From the NCBI RefSeq assembly GCF_001279725.1, contig NZ_LGDE01000441.1, positions 1-43,200 on the forward strand: DNA of 43,200 nt, written 5' to 3'. A program made the translations under genes and the position numbers. Shown one piece after another: positions 16,131-23,252 of this stretch; position 1 is the first letter of the stretch; each line of letters begins with the position of its first letter. Under the pieces are notes generated by a model, which was not told the origin of the DNA, did no database searches, and worked only from the letters and a program-made list of their open reading frames with translations. The stretch comes from Streptomyces sp. WM4235 (GTDB lineage: Bacteria; Actinomycetota; Actinomycetes; Streptomycetales; Streptomycetaceae).

Positions 16131-17162
16131 AGCCTGCCCACCCCGTCCACCCCGTCCGCGAGCCCGTCGACGCCGTCCACGAGCGCGCGCGTGGACCCCC
16201 GTGGTCTGTTCGTCCGCCCGGCGGGCGGTGACGGCGTCGTCCTGCACACCGTCGTCGAGGGCAGCGGGCCCGTCGTCGTCCTCAGCGCCGGACTCGCCAT
16301 GGCCTGGTTCGACTGGGACCCCGTCGCGGAACTGCTCGCCGCCCAGGGCCGGACCGTCGTCACCTTCGACCGCCCCGGACACGGACTGAGCGGCCCGGCG
16401 CTCGCACCCGCGACCGCCGCCGGGGAGGCCCACCGCATCGCCGGGCTGCTGGACGCGCTGGGCCCGCACGTTCCGGGAGCCGGGGCGGGGGCCGGTGCCT
16501 CGGGCGCCGGAGTCCCGCATGCCGGGATCGGGCCGGTCACCGTCGTGGGGCACTCCATCGCCGGGTTCCACGTCGAGGCCTTCGCCCGTCTGTACCCGGA
16601 GCGGACCGCCGCCGTGGTCCTCGTCGACGCCAGCGTGGAGGAGGACCCCCGTACGGTCCTGCCCGCAGCGCTGCGCCACGGCGCCGCCCGCGTGCTCGGC
16701 CGCGCCGTGACCGCCGTCGGACTGCCGGCCGCGCTCGGCCCGGCCGCCCGCCGGAGCGTCGTGCGCGCGTCGCGGGTCGGCGGGGGCGACCCGGCCGCGC
16801 GGGACCTCGTACGCCGCTGCTACCGCACGGGCCGGGTCTGGCGCGGCGCCCTGCTGGAGAACGCCGGGTACCTCGACACGGCCGCGGAGGTCCTCGCGCT
16901 GGGGGAGACGCACCCGCTGACCGTGCCCGCCACCGTGCTCGCCGGACACGACGGCACCGACGGGCGCGGGGCCCTGCGGTGGCTCGACCGGCAGGCGGGC
17001 CTGGCCGACCGGCTCGGAGCCCGCCTCGACGTCGCGGAACCGGCCGGGCACCTGGTCATGATGGATCGCCCGCACCAGGTGGCGCGGGCGATCCTCGACG
17101 CGACGGATCCGGACCGGCGGACGGACCGCGAGGCGGGCCGGGCCCCCTCCGGCGACTCCTGA
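16116..17162 (+). CDS. Alpha/beta hydrolase
   Basis: A 348-residue alpha/beta-fold hydrolase. After a ~25-residue Ser/Pro/Thr-rich leader it shows VVVLSAGLAMAWFDWDP (oxyanion region), TFDRPGHGLS, the nucleophile elbow VVGHSIAGF with the catalytic Ser, VVLVDASVEED, VLAGHDGTD and a C-terminal EPAGHLVMMDRP with the catalytic His. An esterase or lipase-like activity is expected but the substrate is unknown. The GTG at 16116 has a perfect GAGGAG nine bases upstream; an alternative TTG at 16086 with its own AAGGAG would couple it to the DUF998 gene. The leader is made of imperfect repeats (CCGTCCAC-type), so its length may vary. Confidence 0.85.
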   Translation: MSPSTSLPTPSTPSASPSTPSTSARVDPRGLFVRPAGGDGVVLHTVVEGSGPVVVLSAGLAMAWFDWDPVAELLAAQGRTVVTFDRPGHGLSGPALAPATAAGEAHRIAGLLDALGPHVPGAGAGAGASGAGVPHAGIGPVTVVGHSIAGFHVEAFARLYPERTAAVVLVDASVEEDPRTVLPAALRHGAARVLGRAVTAVGLPAALGPAARRSVVRASRVGGGDPAARDLVRRCYRTGRVWRGALLENAGYLDTAAEVLALGETHPLTVPATVLAGHDGTDGRGALRWLDRQAGLADRLGARLDVAEPAGHLVMMDRPHQVARAILDATDPDRRTDREAGRAPSGDS

Positions 17163-17202
17163 CCGGCGCCGGGCGGCCGGCGGCCCCGACCCGGCGGGCG
17201 GC

Positions 17203-17622
17203 TTACGCCTTGGGGGCCTGCGAGATCCGCACCATGTTCCCCGACGGGTCCCGGAAGGCGCAGTCGCGCGGCCCCCAGGGCTGGTCGATGGGCTCCTGGA
17301 GCACCTCGGCGCCGGACGCCCGCAGCTTCTCGAAGGTCGCGTCGAGGTCCCCGGCACGGAAGACGGTCATCGGCAGGAGCCCCTTGGTGAGCAGCTCCTG
17401 GAGGGCGTCCCCGTCGGCCTGGGAGCGGCCCGCGTGCGGTTCCGAGAGCACGATCTCCAGGTCCGGCTGGTCATCGCTGCCGAGGGTGACCCAGCGGAAC
17501 CCGCCCGAGGCGACGTCGTTGCGCGACTTCAGGCCGAGGGCGTCGCGGTAGAACGCGAGCGCCTCGTCCACGTCGTTGACGGTGATGTGGCAGTACTGGA
17601 GTGAGATGGTCATGCGATCCAC
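17203..17622 (-). CDS. VOC (glyoxalase/bleomycin-resistance fold) protein
   Basis: A 139-residue vicinal-oxygen-chelate protein. It has the betaalphabetabetabeta pattern with QYCHITVNDVDEALAFYRDALGL, FRWVTLGSDDQPDLEIVL, MTVFRAGDLDATFEKLRASGAEVLQEPIDQPWGPRDCAFRDPSGNMVRI. The His, Glu and Asp/Asn positions are compatible with a metal site. Members include dioxygenases, thiol transferases and antibiotic-binding proteins; I cannot tell which. The GTG at 17622 is one base from the AraC-type gene's stop, and an ATG three codons later (17613) is an equal candidate. The two genes form a tightly linked pair, so the regulator probably controls or responds to what this protein processes. Confidence 0.88.
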   Translation of the reverse strand: MDRMTISLQYCHITVNDVDEALAFYRDALGLKSRNDVASGGFRWVTLGSDDQPDLEIVLSEPHAGRSQADGDALQELLTKGLLPMTVFRAGDLDATFEKLRASGAEVLQEPIDQPWGPRDCAFRDPSGNMVRISQAPKA

Positions 17623-17623
17623 G

Positions 17624-18064
17624 CTAGGGCGCCGGGTCGCGGACCGCTTCTCCGTTCCTGCTCGGCAGCTCCCGGGTCGGCCGCGTCGTCAGTTTCGCCA
17701 CGCACGCCGGCATCGCCGCGACGGCCTCGTGCTCCCGGGCGCGGTACGCGCTCGGGGTCTCTCCCACCAGCTCGGTGAACCGCGAACTGAACGAGCCGAG
17801 CGAGGTACAGCCGACCTCCATGCACGCGTCCGTGACGCTCGATCCCGCACGCAGCAGGGCCATGGCACGCTCGATGCGGCGGGTCATCAGGTAGCTGTAG
17901 GGCGTTTCGCCGTACGCCGCGCGGAACCGGCGCGAGAAGTACGCCGGAGACATGAGCGCGTGCCGGGCCATCGTCGGCACGTCGAGAGGACGGGCGTACT
18001 CCCGGTCGATCAGATCCCGTGCCCGGCGCAGGTGCGCGAGGTTGGCGAGATCCTGGGCATCCAT
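17624..18064 (-). CDS. AraC-family transcriptional regulator (DNA-binding domain only)
   Basis: A 146-residue regulator made of the two-helix-turn-helix AraC domain with no separate sensing domain. Key stretches are RARDLIDREYARPLDVPTMARHALMSPAYFSRRFRAAYGETPYSYLMTRRIERAMALLRAG (first HTH and linker helix) and VTDACMEVGCTSLGSFSSRFTELVGETPSAYR (second HTH). A ~30-residue tail follows. It is the first gene of a pair with the VOC protein one base downstream. I recall the same AraC-VOC pairing as common in Streptomyces. The likely job is local control of that pair. Confidence 0.92.
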   Translation of the reverse strand: MDAQDLANLAHLRRARDLIDREYARPLDVPTMARHALMSPAYFSRRFRAAYGETPYSYLMTRRIERAMALLRAGSSVTDACMEVGCTSLGSFSSRFTELVGETPSAYRAREHEAVAAMPACVAKLTTRPTRELPSRNGEAVRDPAP

Positions 18065-18151
18065 GGAAGCGACAGTACACCGACCCCCGGAAACCGCCTC
18101 TGACCTGCGAGGACTGACCGGCGGGGGAAGTCGGCGGGGGCAGTCGACGAA

Positions 18152-18208
18152 GGCGGTCGTCGGAGGACAGCCGTCGGACGACAGCGGTCGGAGGGCGGTC
18201 GTCGGAGG
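18152..18208. repeat. Imperfect tandem repeat upstream of AraC gene
   Basis: A 15-base unit (GGCGGTCGTCGGAGG) occurs at 18152-18166 and 18194-18208 with related GTCGGA-rich sequence between, in the gap between the AraC start and the CBS gene's stop. No gene seen in 18065-18233. Confidence 0.6.
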
Positions 18209-18233
18209 GGGTGCGGGCGGCGTGTCCGGACGG

Positions 18234-18653
18234 CTACCGGCCGGCGTAGACCCGCTCGGCCCACGTCGCGATCTGCTCGTCGGAGAGGTGCTTCGCCAGA
18301 TCCGCCTCGCTGATCATGCCGACCAGCTTCTTCTCGCGGATCACGGGAAGCCGCTTGATCTGGTGGCTCTGCATCTCCTCCAGCACCTCGGAGACGTCCG
18401 CGCCCGCGTCGATCCAGCGCGGAGTGCCCTGGGCCAGGTCGCCGCACGTGATCTTCGAGGGGTCGTGGCCCTTGGCGACGCATCCCACCACGATGTCGCG
18501 GTCGGTCAGGATGCCGCAGAGCCGTTCCTCGGTGTCACTGATGGGCAGGGCGCCCACGTTGAGCCGTGCCATCAGCTGAGCGGCCCGGTCCAGGGTCTCG
18601 GTGGCGGGGATCCACTGGGCCCCGGGGTGCATGATCTCGCCGGCGGTGGTCAT
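18234..18653 (-). CDS. Tandem CBS-domain protein
   Basis: A 139-residue cytosolic protein consisting of two CBS domains (about 7-60 and 74-127). Motifs include DRAAQLMARLNVGALPISDTEERLCGILTDRDIVV and SEVLEEMQSHQIKRLPVIREKKLVGMISEADLA. Such Bateman modules bind adenine nucleotides and usually report energy charge; stand-alone versions in actinobacteria are linked to hypoxia or redox stress. The ATG at 18653 is chosen because a near-perfect AGGAGGT lies seven bases upstream; longer in-frame starts lack this. It is separated from the copper-type operon upstream by about 150 bases and is probably transcribed on its own. Confidence 0.92.
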   Translation of the reverse strand: MTTAGEIMHPGAQWIPATETLDRAAQLMARLNVGALPISDTEERLCGILTDRDIVVGCVAKGHDPSKITCGDLAQGTPRWIDAGADVSEVLEEMQSHQIKRLPVIREKKLVGMISEADLAKHLSDEQIATWAERVYAGR

Positions 18654-18803
18654 CGCGTCAACCTCCTGAGCGCGCCGTGACGAGGCGGGCACGGGAGCGT
18701 CCGCCCCGGCGTCCTCGTCCTCGTGCGGCTGTTCGCACCACCCGGTGCGGGCACGCCCGTACGGGTGAGAGGTCGCCTCCCCCCACCGTACGAGCGTGTC
18801 CCG

Positions 18804-19538
18804 TCAGCCGCGCGGCGCGGCCCCGAGCCGCTTCAGCATGTCGGCCATCAGCGTGAGCTCCGACTGCTGCGCCTCGACCATGCCCTCGGCCAGCTTGCGC
18901 TCCGCCGGGGTCTCGCACAGCGCGGCGCAGCCCCGGGCCATGGCGACCCCGCCCTTGTGGTGATCGGTCATCAGCTGGAGGTACAGCACCTCCGCGTCAC
19001 GGCCCCGGAGCGCCCCGAGCCTCGTCAGCTCCTCCTTGGTGGCCATGCCGGGCATCAGCGCGCCGGGCTTGGCCGCGCCCATGTCGTGACCGCCCATGTC
19101 ATGGCCCTCCATGCCGGCCGTACCGCCGTGGCCCGTACGGGCGTCGCCCGATCCCCCGGTGCCCATCCAGGACATCGGCGGCTCGTCCGCGAGCACCTTC
19201 GGCAGCCCCCACAGGTCCAACCAACCCAGCATCATCCCGCGCTGGTTGGCCTGCGTGTTGGCGATGTCGTAGGCGAGACTGCGCACCGCCTCGTCCTCGG
19301 TGCGGTCGCGGACGATGAAGGACATCTCCACCGCCTGCTGGTGGTGCACCGACATGTCCCGGGCGAAGCCCGCGTCCGGCGAGTACAGCGCCGGCGCGCG
19401 GGAGGACGTACCGCTGTCGCGGTCGCCGTCGCCGCCGCTCGCGGTGGCCACCGTGGCGCCCACCGCGAACAGCACGGCGAGGACGACGGCCGCACCGGAC
19501 ACCCAGTACGTCCGGTGCGCGCCGTTCACGCGGGTCAC
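18804..19538 (-). CDS. Membrane-anchored DUF305 protein, Met/His-rich
   Basis: A 244-residue protein with one N-terminal membrane helix (WVSGAAVVLAVLFAVGATVA) and an extracytoplasmic DUF305 (ferritin-like four-helix) domain. The two signature His pairs are present: SVHHQQAVEMS and TDHHKGGVAMA. Between them lies a Met/His-rich insertion (GMEGHDMGGHDMGAAKPGALMPGM) typical of copper binding. It starts with GTG overlapping the DUF3105 stop by four bases (GTGA). The His pairs and the Met/His insertion suggest metal, probably copper, sequestration at the cell surface; this is inferred from composition and neighbours. Confidence 0.9.
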   Translation of the reverse strand: MTRVNGAHRTYWVSGAAVVLAVLFAVGATVATASGGDGDRDSGTSSRAPALYSPDAGFARDMSVHHQQAVEMSFIVRDRTEDEAVRSLAYDIANTQANQRGMMLGWLDLWGLPKVLADEPPMSWMGTGGSGDARTGHGGTAGMEGHDMGGHDMGAAKPGALMPGMATKEELTRLGALRGRDAEVLYLQLMTDHHKGGVAMARGCAALCETPAERKLAEGMVEAQQSELTLMADMLKRLGAAPRG

Positions 19539-20188
19539 TTGTCGGCCAGTCCGTTGGTGCAGGCCGCGCCCGGTTCGGGGGTCTGAGGGCCCTGCACGTA
19601 CTTGGTGAAGAACTGCGCCACCCGCGGGTCGTCCGCCTTCTCCACCGTCAGCTGCTTGCCCCACGCGCTGAGCATGATCGCGCCGGCCTGTTCCTTGACC
19701 GGGCTCATCATCGTGTACGGGGTCTTTCCGACCTTCGCGGCGAGCGTGTCCACGTCGGCCTTGGCGGCCTTCTCGTTGTACGTCACCCAGACGGCGCCGT
19801 GCTCCAGCGAGTGGACGGCGTTCACCTGCGGCAACGGGTTCGCGTAGACGTCACCGTCGCAGTTCGTCCAGCGGGGGTGGTGGTCGCCGCCGACCGGCGG
19901 GTTCATCTCGTACTTCACGACCGTCTCGACGTGGTTGCGACCCAGCTTCTTCGCGTCCCAGGTCTGCTCGCCGCTCACCGGCGCCTTGCGGGTCGCCTCG
20001 GCGTCCTTCTCCTTCTGCTTCTGATCGAGCAGCATCCACGAGCCGAAGCCCACGAGCGCCGCCACGACGGCCGTGGAGGCCGTGATCGCGATGATCTTGT
20101 TGCGCCGGTCGCGCGCCTTGTCCGCCCGACGCATCTCGGCTATGCGCGCCTGGCGGTCGTTCTGGTCCGGGGAGGTCCTGCTGGCCAT
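19535..20188 (-). CDS. DUF3105 membrane-anchored protein
   Basis: A 217-residue protein with a highly charged cytosolic N-terminus (1-30), one transmembrane helix (IIAITASTAVVAALVGFGSWMLL) and an extracytoplasmic DUF3105 domain. Conserved features are YEMNPPVGGDHHPRWTNCDGDVYANPLPQVNAVHSLEHGAVWVTY and the C-terminal FFTKYVQGPQTPEPGAACTNG. The clustered His and Cys residues could bind a metal. Function is unknown. An AAGGA lies ten bases before the ATG. It is translationally coupled to the DUF305 gene and follows a small His-rich protein gene, forming a three-gene operon. Confidence 0.9.
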   Translation of the reverse strand: MASRTSPDQNDRQARIAEMRRADKARDRRNKIIAITASTAVVAALVGFGSWMLLDQKQKEKDAEATRKAPVSGEQTWDAKKLGRNHVETVVKYEMNPPVGGDHHPRWTNCDGDVYANPLPQVNAVHSLEHGAVWVTYNEKAAKADVDTLAAKVGKTPYTMMSPVKEQAGAIMLSAWGKQLTVEKADDPRVAQFFTKYVQGPQTPEPGAACTNGLADK

Positions 20189-20287
20189 GTGCCCTGGTTC
20201 CTTCTGCTGAGGGGGGTGGAGGGGGTGTCCGTCGTGCCGCGCTGCGCGGTGCGGGACAGAGTGCCGCGCTGCTCGGCGCCGGACCCG

Positions 20288-20686
20288 TCAGGTCCGCAGT
20301 ACCTGGAGAACGTGCAGGTCGGGGGCGCGCGCCAGCGTCCCGGGCGGGCGGGCCGGCCCGGCGTACGCGAGGTCCGCGACGGCCGCGGACCCCGCCTGCG
20401 AGACGGTCACGGCGGGCGGCGGCGCGGGCAGCACCGCCGGGGTCACATGGGAGTGCGGGGCGCAGCCCGGAAGCTCGTACGGAGCCACGCAGACGGCGTG
20501 CGGCGCGCCCGGCGCGGCGTGGGCCGCGAGCCGGGCGTGTTCCGCGCCGGGCTCGGCGTGTCCCACGCCGACCCGCCCGCAGAGGAACACGGCGCCGCAG
20601 AGCACCCCGAACGCGAGCAGCAGCACGGCACGCCGAGCGGCGGGGGCGCCGTGGCCCCCGTGTTTCCCGTGCTTCCAGCCCCCCAT
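20288..20686 (-). CDS. Small His-rich exported protein of unknown function
   Basis: A 132-residue protein I do not recognise as a named family. It has a His/Gly-rich cytosolic N-terminus (KHGKHGGHG), one hydrophobic helix (AVLLLAFGVLCGAVFLCG), then a His/Cys-containing segment (GHAEPGAEHARLAAHAAPGAPHAVCVAPYELPGCAPHSH) and a Pro/Ala-rich tail ending PDLHVLQVLRT. The His and Cys content and position at the head of the DUF3105-DUF305 operon suggest metal handling. A TACCAT hexamer eight bases before the ATG and no Shine-Dalgarno suggest a leaderless mRNA, divergent from glnA2. Confidence 0.65.
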   Translation of the reverse strand: MGGWKHGKHGGHGAPAARRAVLLLAFGVLCGAVFLCGRVGVGHAEPGAEHARLAAHAAPGAPHAVCVAPYELPGCAPHSHVTPAVLPAPPPAVTVSQAGSAAVADLAYAGPARPPGTLARAPDLHVLQVLRT

Positions 20687-20755
20687 GGGCGCAGATGGTA
20701 ATGCTCATGACCGCCCTGAGGTCAGTGCGGGGGTGCCACGAGCTTTCCGGGGTGC

Positions 20756-20771
20756 GTAATGTGGCGGAAAC
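20756..20771. promoter_or_regulatory. GlnR-like box upstream of glnA2
   Basis: GTAAT-N6-GAAAC matches the gTnAC-n6-GaAAC half-site pair described for the actinobacterial nitrogen regulator GlnR, except for one base. It lies 88 bases before the glnA2 start in the divergent region. Confidence 0.45.
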
Positions 20772-20804
20772 CACGGGTGGTGATACTGGACCGGCCCGAC
20801 TGTG

Positions 20805-20822
20805 CTCCCCCCTCCGGGGGAG
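20805..20822 (+). promoter_or_regulatory. 7-bp GC hairpin in the glnA2 leader
   Basis: CTCCCCC (20805-20811) pairs with GGGGGAG (20816-20822) around a CTCC loop, 37 bases before the start codon. It could slow ribosomes or polymerase or mark a promoter-proximal terminator. Confidence 0.4.
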
Positions 20823-20859
20823 GTGGTGCACAGGCCGTCTGAACTGCGAGGATGAAGGC

Positions 20860-22221
20860 ATGGACAAGCAGCAGGAATTCGTCCTCCGGACGCTCGAGGA
20901 GCGCGACATCCGCTTCGTGCGCCTGTGGTTCACCGACGTACTGGGCTTCCTCAAGTCCGTCGCGGTCGCGCCGGCGGAACTGGAGCAGGCCTTCGACGAG
21001 GGCATCGGCTTCGACGGCTCCGCGATCGAGGGCTTCGCCCGGGTCTACGAGTCCGACATGATCGCCAAGCCGGACCCGAGCACGTTCCAGATACTGCCGT
21101 GGCGCGCCGAGGCACCCGGCACCGCGAGGATGTTCTGCGACATCCTCATGCCGGACGGGTCCCCGTCGTACGCCGACCCCCGCTACGTCCTCAAGCGCAT
21201 CCTGAACAAGACCTCCGACCTGGGCTTCACCTTCTACACCCACCCCGAGATCGAGTTCTTCCTGCTGAAGGACAAGCCGCTGGACGGCACCCGCCCCGTC
21301 CCCGCGGACAACTCCGGCTACTTCGACCACACCCCGCAGAACGTCGGCATGGACTTCCGCCGGCAGGCCATCACCATGCTCGAATCGATGGGCATCTCCG
21401 TCGAGTTCAGCCACCACGAGGGCGCCCCCGGCCAGCAGGAGATCGACCTCCGCTACGCCGACGCGCTCTCCACGGCCGACAACATCATGACGTTCCGCCT
21501 GGTCATGAAGCAGGTCGCACTGGAGCAGGGCGTCCAGGCCACCTTCATGCCCAAGCCCTTCTCGGAGTACCCGGGCTCGGGCATGCACACCCACCTCTCC
21601 CTCTTCGAGGGCGACCGCAACGCCTTCTACGAGTCGGGCGCCGAGTACCAACTCTCCAAGGTCGGCCGCTCCTTCATCGCGGGCCTGCTGCGCCACGCGG
21701 CCGAGACCGCCGCCGTCACCAACCAGTGGGTCAACTCCTACAAGCGCATCTGGGGCGGCTCCTCCCGCACCGCCGGCTCGGGCGGCGAGGCCCCCTCGTA
21801 CATCTGCTGGGGCCACAACAACCGCTCCGCCCTGATCCGCGTCCCGATGTACAAGCCGGGCAAGACGGGCTCCTCGCGCGTCGAGGTCCGTTCGATCGAC
21901 TCCGGCGCCAACCCGTACCTCACGTACGCCGTACTCCTCGCGGCCGGCCTCAAGGGAATCGAGGAGGGCTACGAACTCCCGGCGGGCGCCGACGACGACG
22001 TCTGGGCCCTCTCCGACGCCGAACGCCGCGCCATGGGCATCGAGCCCCTCCCGCAGAACCTCGGCGAGGCGATCTCCCTGATGGAGCGCAGCGAACTGGT
22101 CGCGGAAACCCTGGGCGAGCACGTCTTCGACTTCTTCCTGCGCAACAAGAAGCAGGAGTGGGAGGAGTACCGCTCGGAGGTCACCGCCTTCGAACTCCGC
22201 AAGATGATGCCGGTGTTGTAG
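20860..22221 (+). CDS. glnA2: Type I glutamine synthetase-like GlnA2
   Basis: A 453-residue member of the class I glutamine synthetase family. It has GFDGSAIEGFARVYESDM, PDPSTFQILPW, the Mg-ligand region YTHPEIEFFLL, SHHEGAPGQQEIDL, the ATP-site KPFSEYPGSGMHTHLSL, NSYKRIWGG and RIPMYKP-like substrate loops. At the place where GSI-beta enzymes have the adenylylated tyrosine (NLYDLP), this protein has VWALSD with Trp382, so GlnE cannot modify it there. The Streptomyces and mycobacterial GlnA2 proteins fit this description, and GlnA2 of S. coelicolor has been linked to gamma-glutamylation of polyamines rather than glutamine supply (recalled, not checked). The start has a GAGGATGAAGG leader. The major glnA is not in the window. 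Confidence 0.92.
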   Translation: MDKQQEFVLRTLEERDIRFVRLWFTDVLGFLKSVAVAPAELEQAFDEGIGFDGSAIEGFARVYESDMIAKPDPSTFQILPWRAEAPGTARMFCDILMPDGSPSYADPRYVLKRILNKTSDLGFTFYTHPEIEFFLLKDKPLDGTRPVPADNSGYFDHTPQNVGMDFRRQAITMLESMGISVEFSHHEGAPGQQEIDLRYADALSTADNIMTFRLVMKQVALEQGVQATFMPKPFSEYPGSGMHTHLSLFEGDRNAFYESGAEYQLSKVGRSFIAGLLRHAAETAAVTNQWVNSYKRIWGGSSRTAGSGGEAPSYICWGHNNRSALIRVPMYKPGKTGSSRVEVRSIDSGANPYLTYAVLLAAGLKGIEEGYELPAGADDDVWALSDAERRAMGIEPLPQNLGEAISLMERSELVAETLGEHVFDFFLRNKKQEWEEYRSEVTAFELRKMMPVL

Positions 22222-22600
22222 GCGCGGTTCAGAGGCGCTGTCGGAATCTTTCGACACTCCGGGCCGGTGGTCGACGACCACCGGCCCGGAGTCGTCTCGT
22301 GGGCCTCGTGCGGCCGGGAGGGAGCCCGCGGCTCGACCCGGCTCCCGGGTCAGGGGCCGCCGGGTCGGCGGACCGGGCGCTCAGAAGACGTCTTTTCCGG
22401 CCCCTCTGGTGGGCGTTGATCTTTTGATTCTCTTCGCTCTGGTTGTAGACGAGCAGGCTTCCCGCGAGTCCGCTCACGCCTTCTTCCTACCTCGGCGGAC
22501 ATGGCGCCGCACTCCGGATGGAGCCCGACGGGTGGCGCCGGGCCTTGCCCCCGCCGCCCCGCCTCCCCGGCAACCGCGACCGAGGATCGCGAACCACGGA
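22222..22600. other. Intergenic region after glnA2
   Basis: Holds the glnA2 terminator at its start and then a patch of lower GC around 22415-22450. A GTG-started frame on the minus strand (22477 down to 22229, opening SGLAGSLLVYNQSEENQ) has a fair Shine-Dalgarno. It would read through the terminator hairpin and loses Streptomyces codon bias, so I do not call it a gene. Confidence 0.5.
22257..22291 (+). terminator. glnA2 terminator
   Basis: A perfect 16-bp inverted repeat (22257-22272 with 22276-22291, loop GAC) begins 36 bases after the glnA2 stop. It is the strongest hairpin in the window. Confidence 0.85.
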
Positions 22601-22819
22601 TCAGACGGTGCCGGCGGGCGACAGTACCGGTGACGTGGCGGCGTGGTCCGCGCATGCGGCCCACCAGCTGTCGGCCCGGGCGCCGCTGACCCGCACGCTC
22701 CACGCCGCGGGGTGGGGGCAGGGGGCCGCCCAGGTGCACTCGCCTCGGGCGGAGGCCGTGCCGACCCTGTGGTTGGCCGCCGCCCACGGGGACTTCTCTC
22801 GGAGTTCCATGACGGACAT
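22601..22819 (-). CDS. Small Cys/Trp-rich protein (possible zinc ribbon)
   Basis: A 72-residue protein I cannot assign to a family. It reads MSVMELREKSPW near the start, then ECTWAAPCPHPAAW and WWAACADHA, so three Cys with nearby His (C-x4-C ... C-x2-H) and five Trp. That pattern suggests a small zinc-binding fold. Third-position GC in this frame is about 90%, as expected of a real Streptomyces gene, whereas the surrounding frames look random. The start is uncertain: ATG at 22819 or 22810, or GTG at 22873 with a further 18 residues; none has a clear Shine-Dalgarno. An 8-bp palindrome lies just upstream. It has no partner gene beside it. Confidence 0.5.
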   Translation of the reverse strand: MSVMELREKSPWAAANHRVGTASARGECTWAAPCPHPAAWSVRVSGARADSWWAACADHAATSPVLSPAGTV

Positions 22820-22872
22820 TGAAGCGGAGGCGGGTGCGAGGCCGCCGACGAACGGGCCGATCCACCCGCCCA

Positions 22873-22891
22873 CGGTGGCCGATGGCCACCG
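22873..22891. promoter_or_regulatory. 8-bp palindrome upstream of small Cys/Trp-rich gene
   Basis: CGGTGGCC-GAT-GGCCACCG is a perfect inverted repeat with a 3-base centre, suited to a dimeric repressor. It overlaps the longest possible start of the small gene. Confidence 0.4.
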
Positions 22892-23090
22892 GCTCGGAGG
22901 GCGGGTGGATCGGGCAGGGAGGGGAGGGAGGGGAAGGATGCCGGCGGCCCACGCACCTCACCCGGGTCCCCGTGTGGCCCTGTCGGACCCATGCGCGGCA
23001 GAAACGCCTTCGGGCCTGCCTTGGTGGGGACCGGCGCGACCGGCATGGGGCCTCCTCGTGACGGGGGTGGCGTCCTGCCGCCCGGGGGAT

Positions 23091-23103
23091 GACATCGGAT
23101 GTC
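23091..23103. promoter_or_regulatory. Exact palindrome GACATCGGATGTC
   Basis: Two 6-base arms around a single G. It stands alone about 150 bases before the cyclotransferase-like gene. It resembles half-site spacing of GntR-type regulators, but the regulator is unknown. Confidence 0.35.
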
Positions 23104-23191
23104 TTCCCGAGCACCTGCCCCGCCCGTGCGTGCCAGCGGCATATTTCAGCCGGTTGCAGCACTGGCCCCTCCGAGCCGTGCGTCCGGGCTC

Positions 23192-23238
<47 letters not shown>

Positions 23239-23252
23239 GGGAGGATGAGGGC

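Noticed and set aside
22229..22477. GTG-started minus-strand frame opening SGLAGSLLVYNQSEENQ
   Set aside because: It has a fair Shine-Dalgarno, but the frame passes through the 16-bp glnA2 terminator, loses codon bias after ~25 codons and shows no recognisable family.
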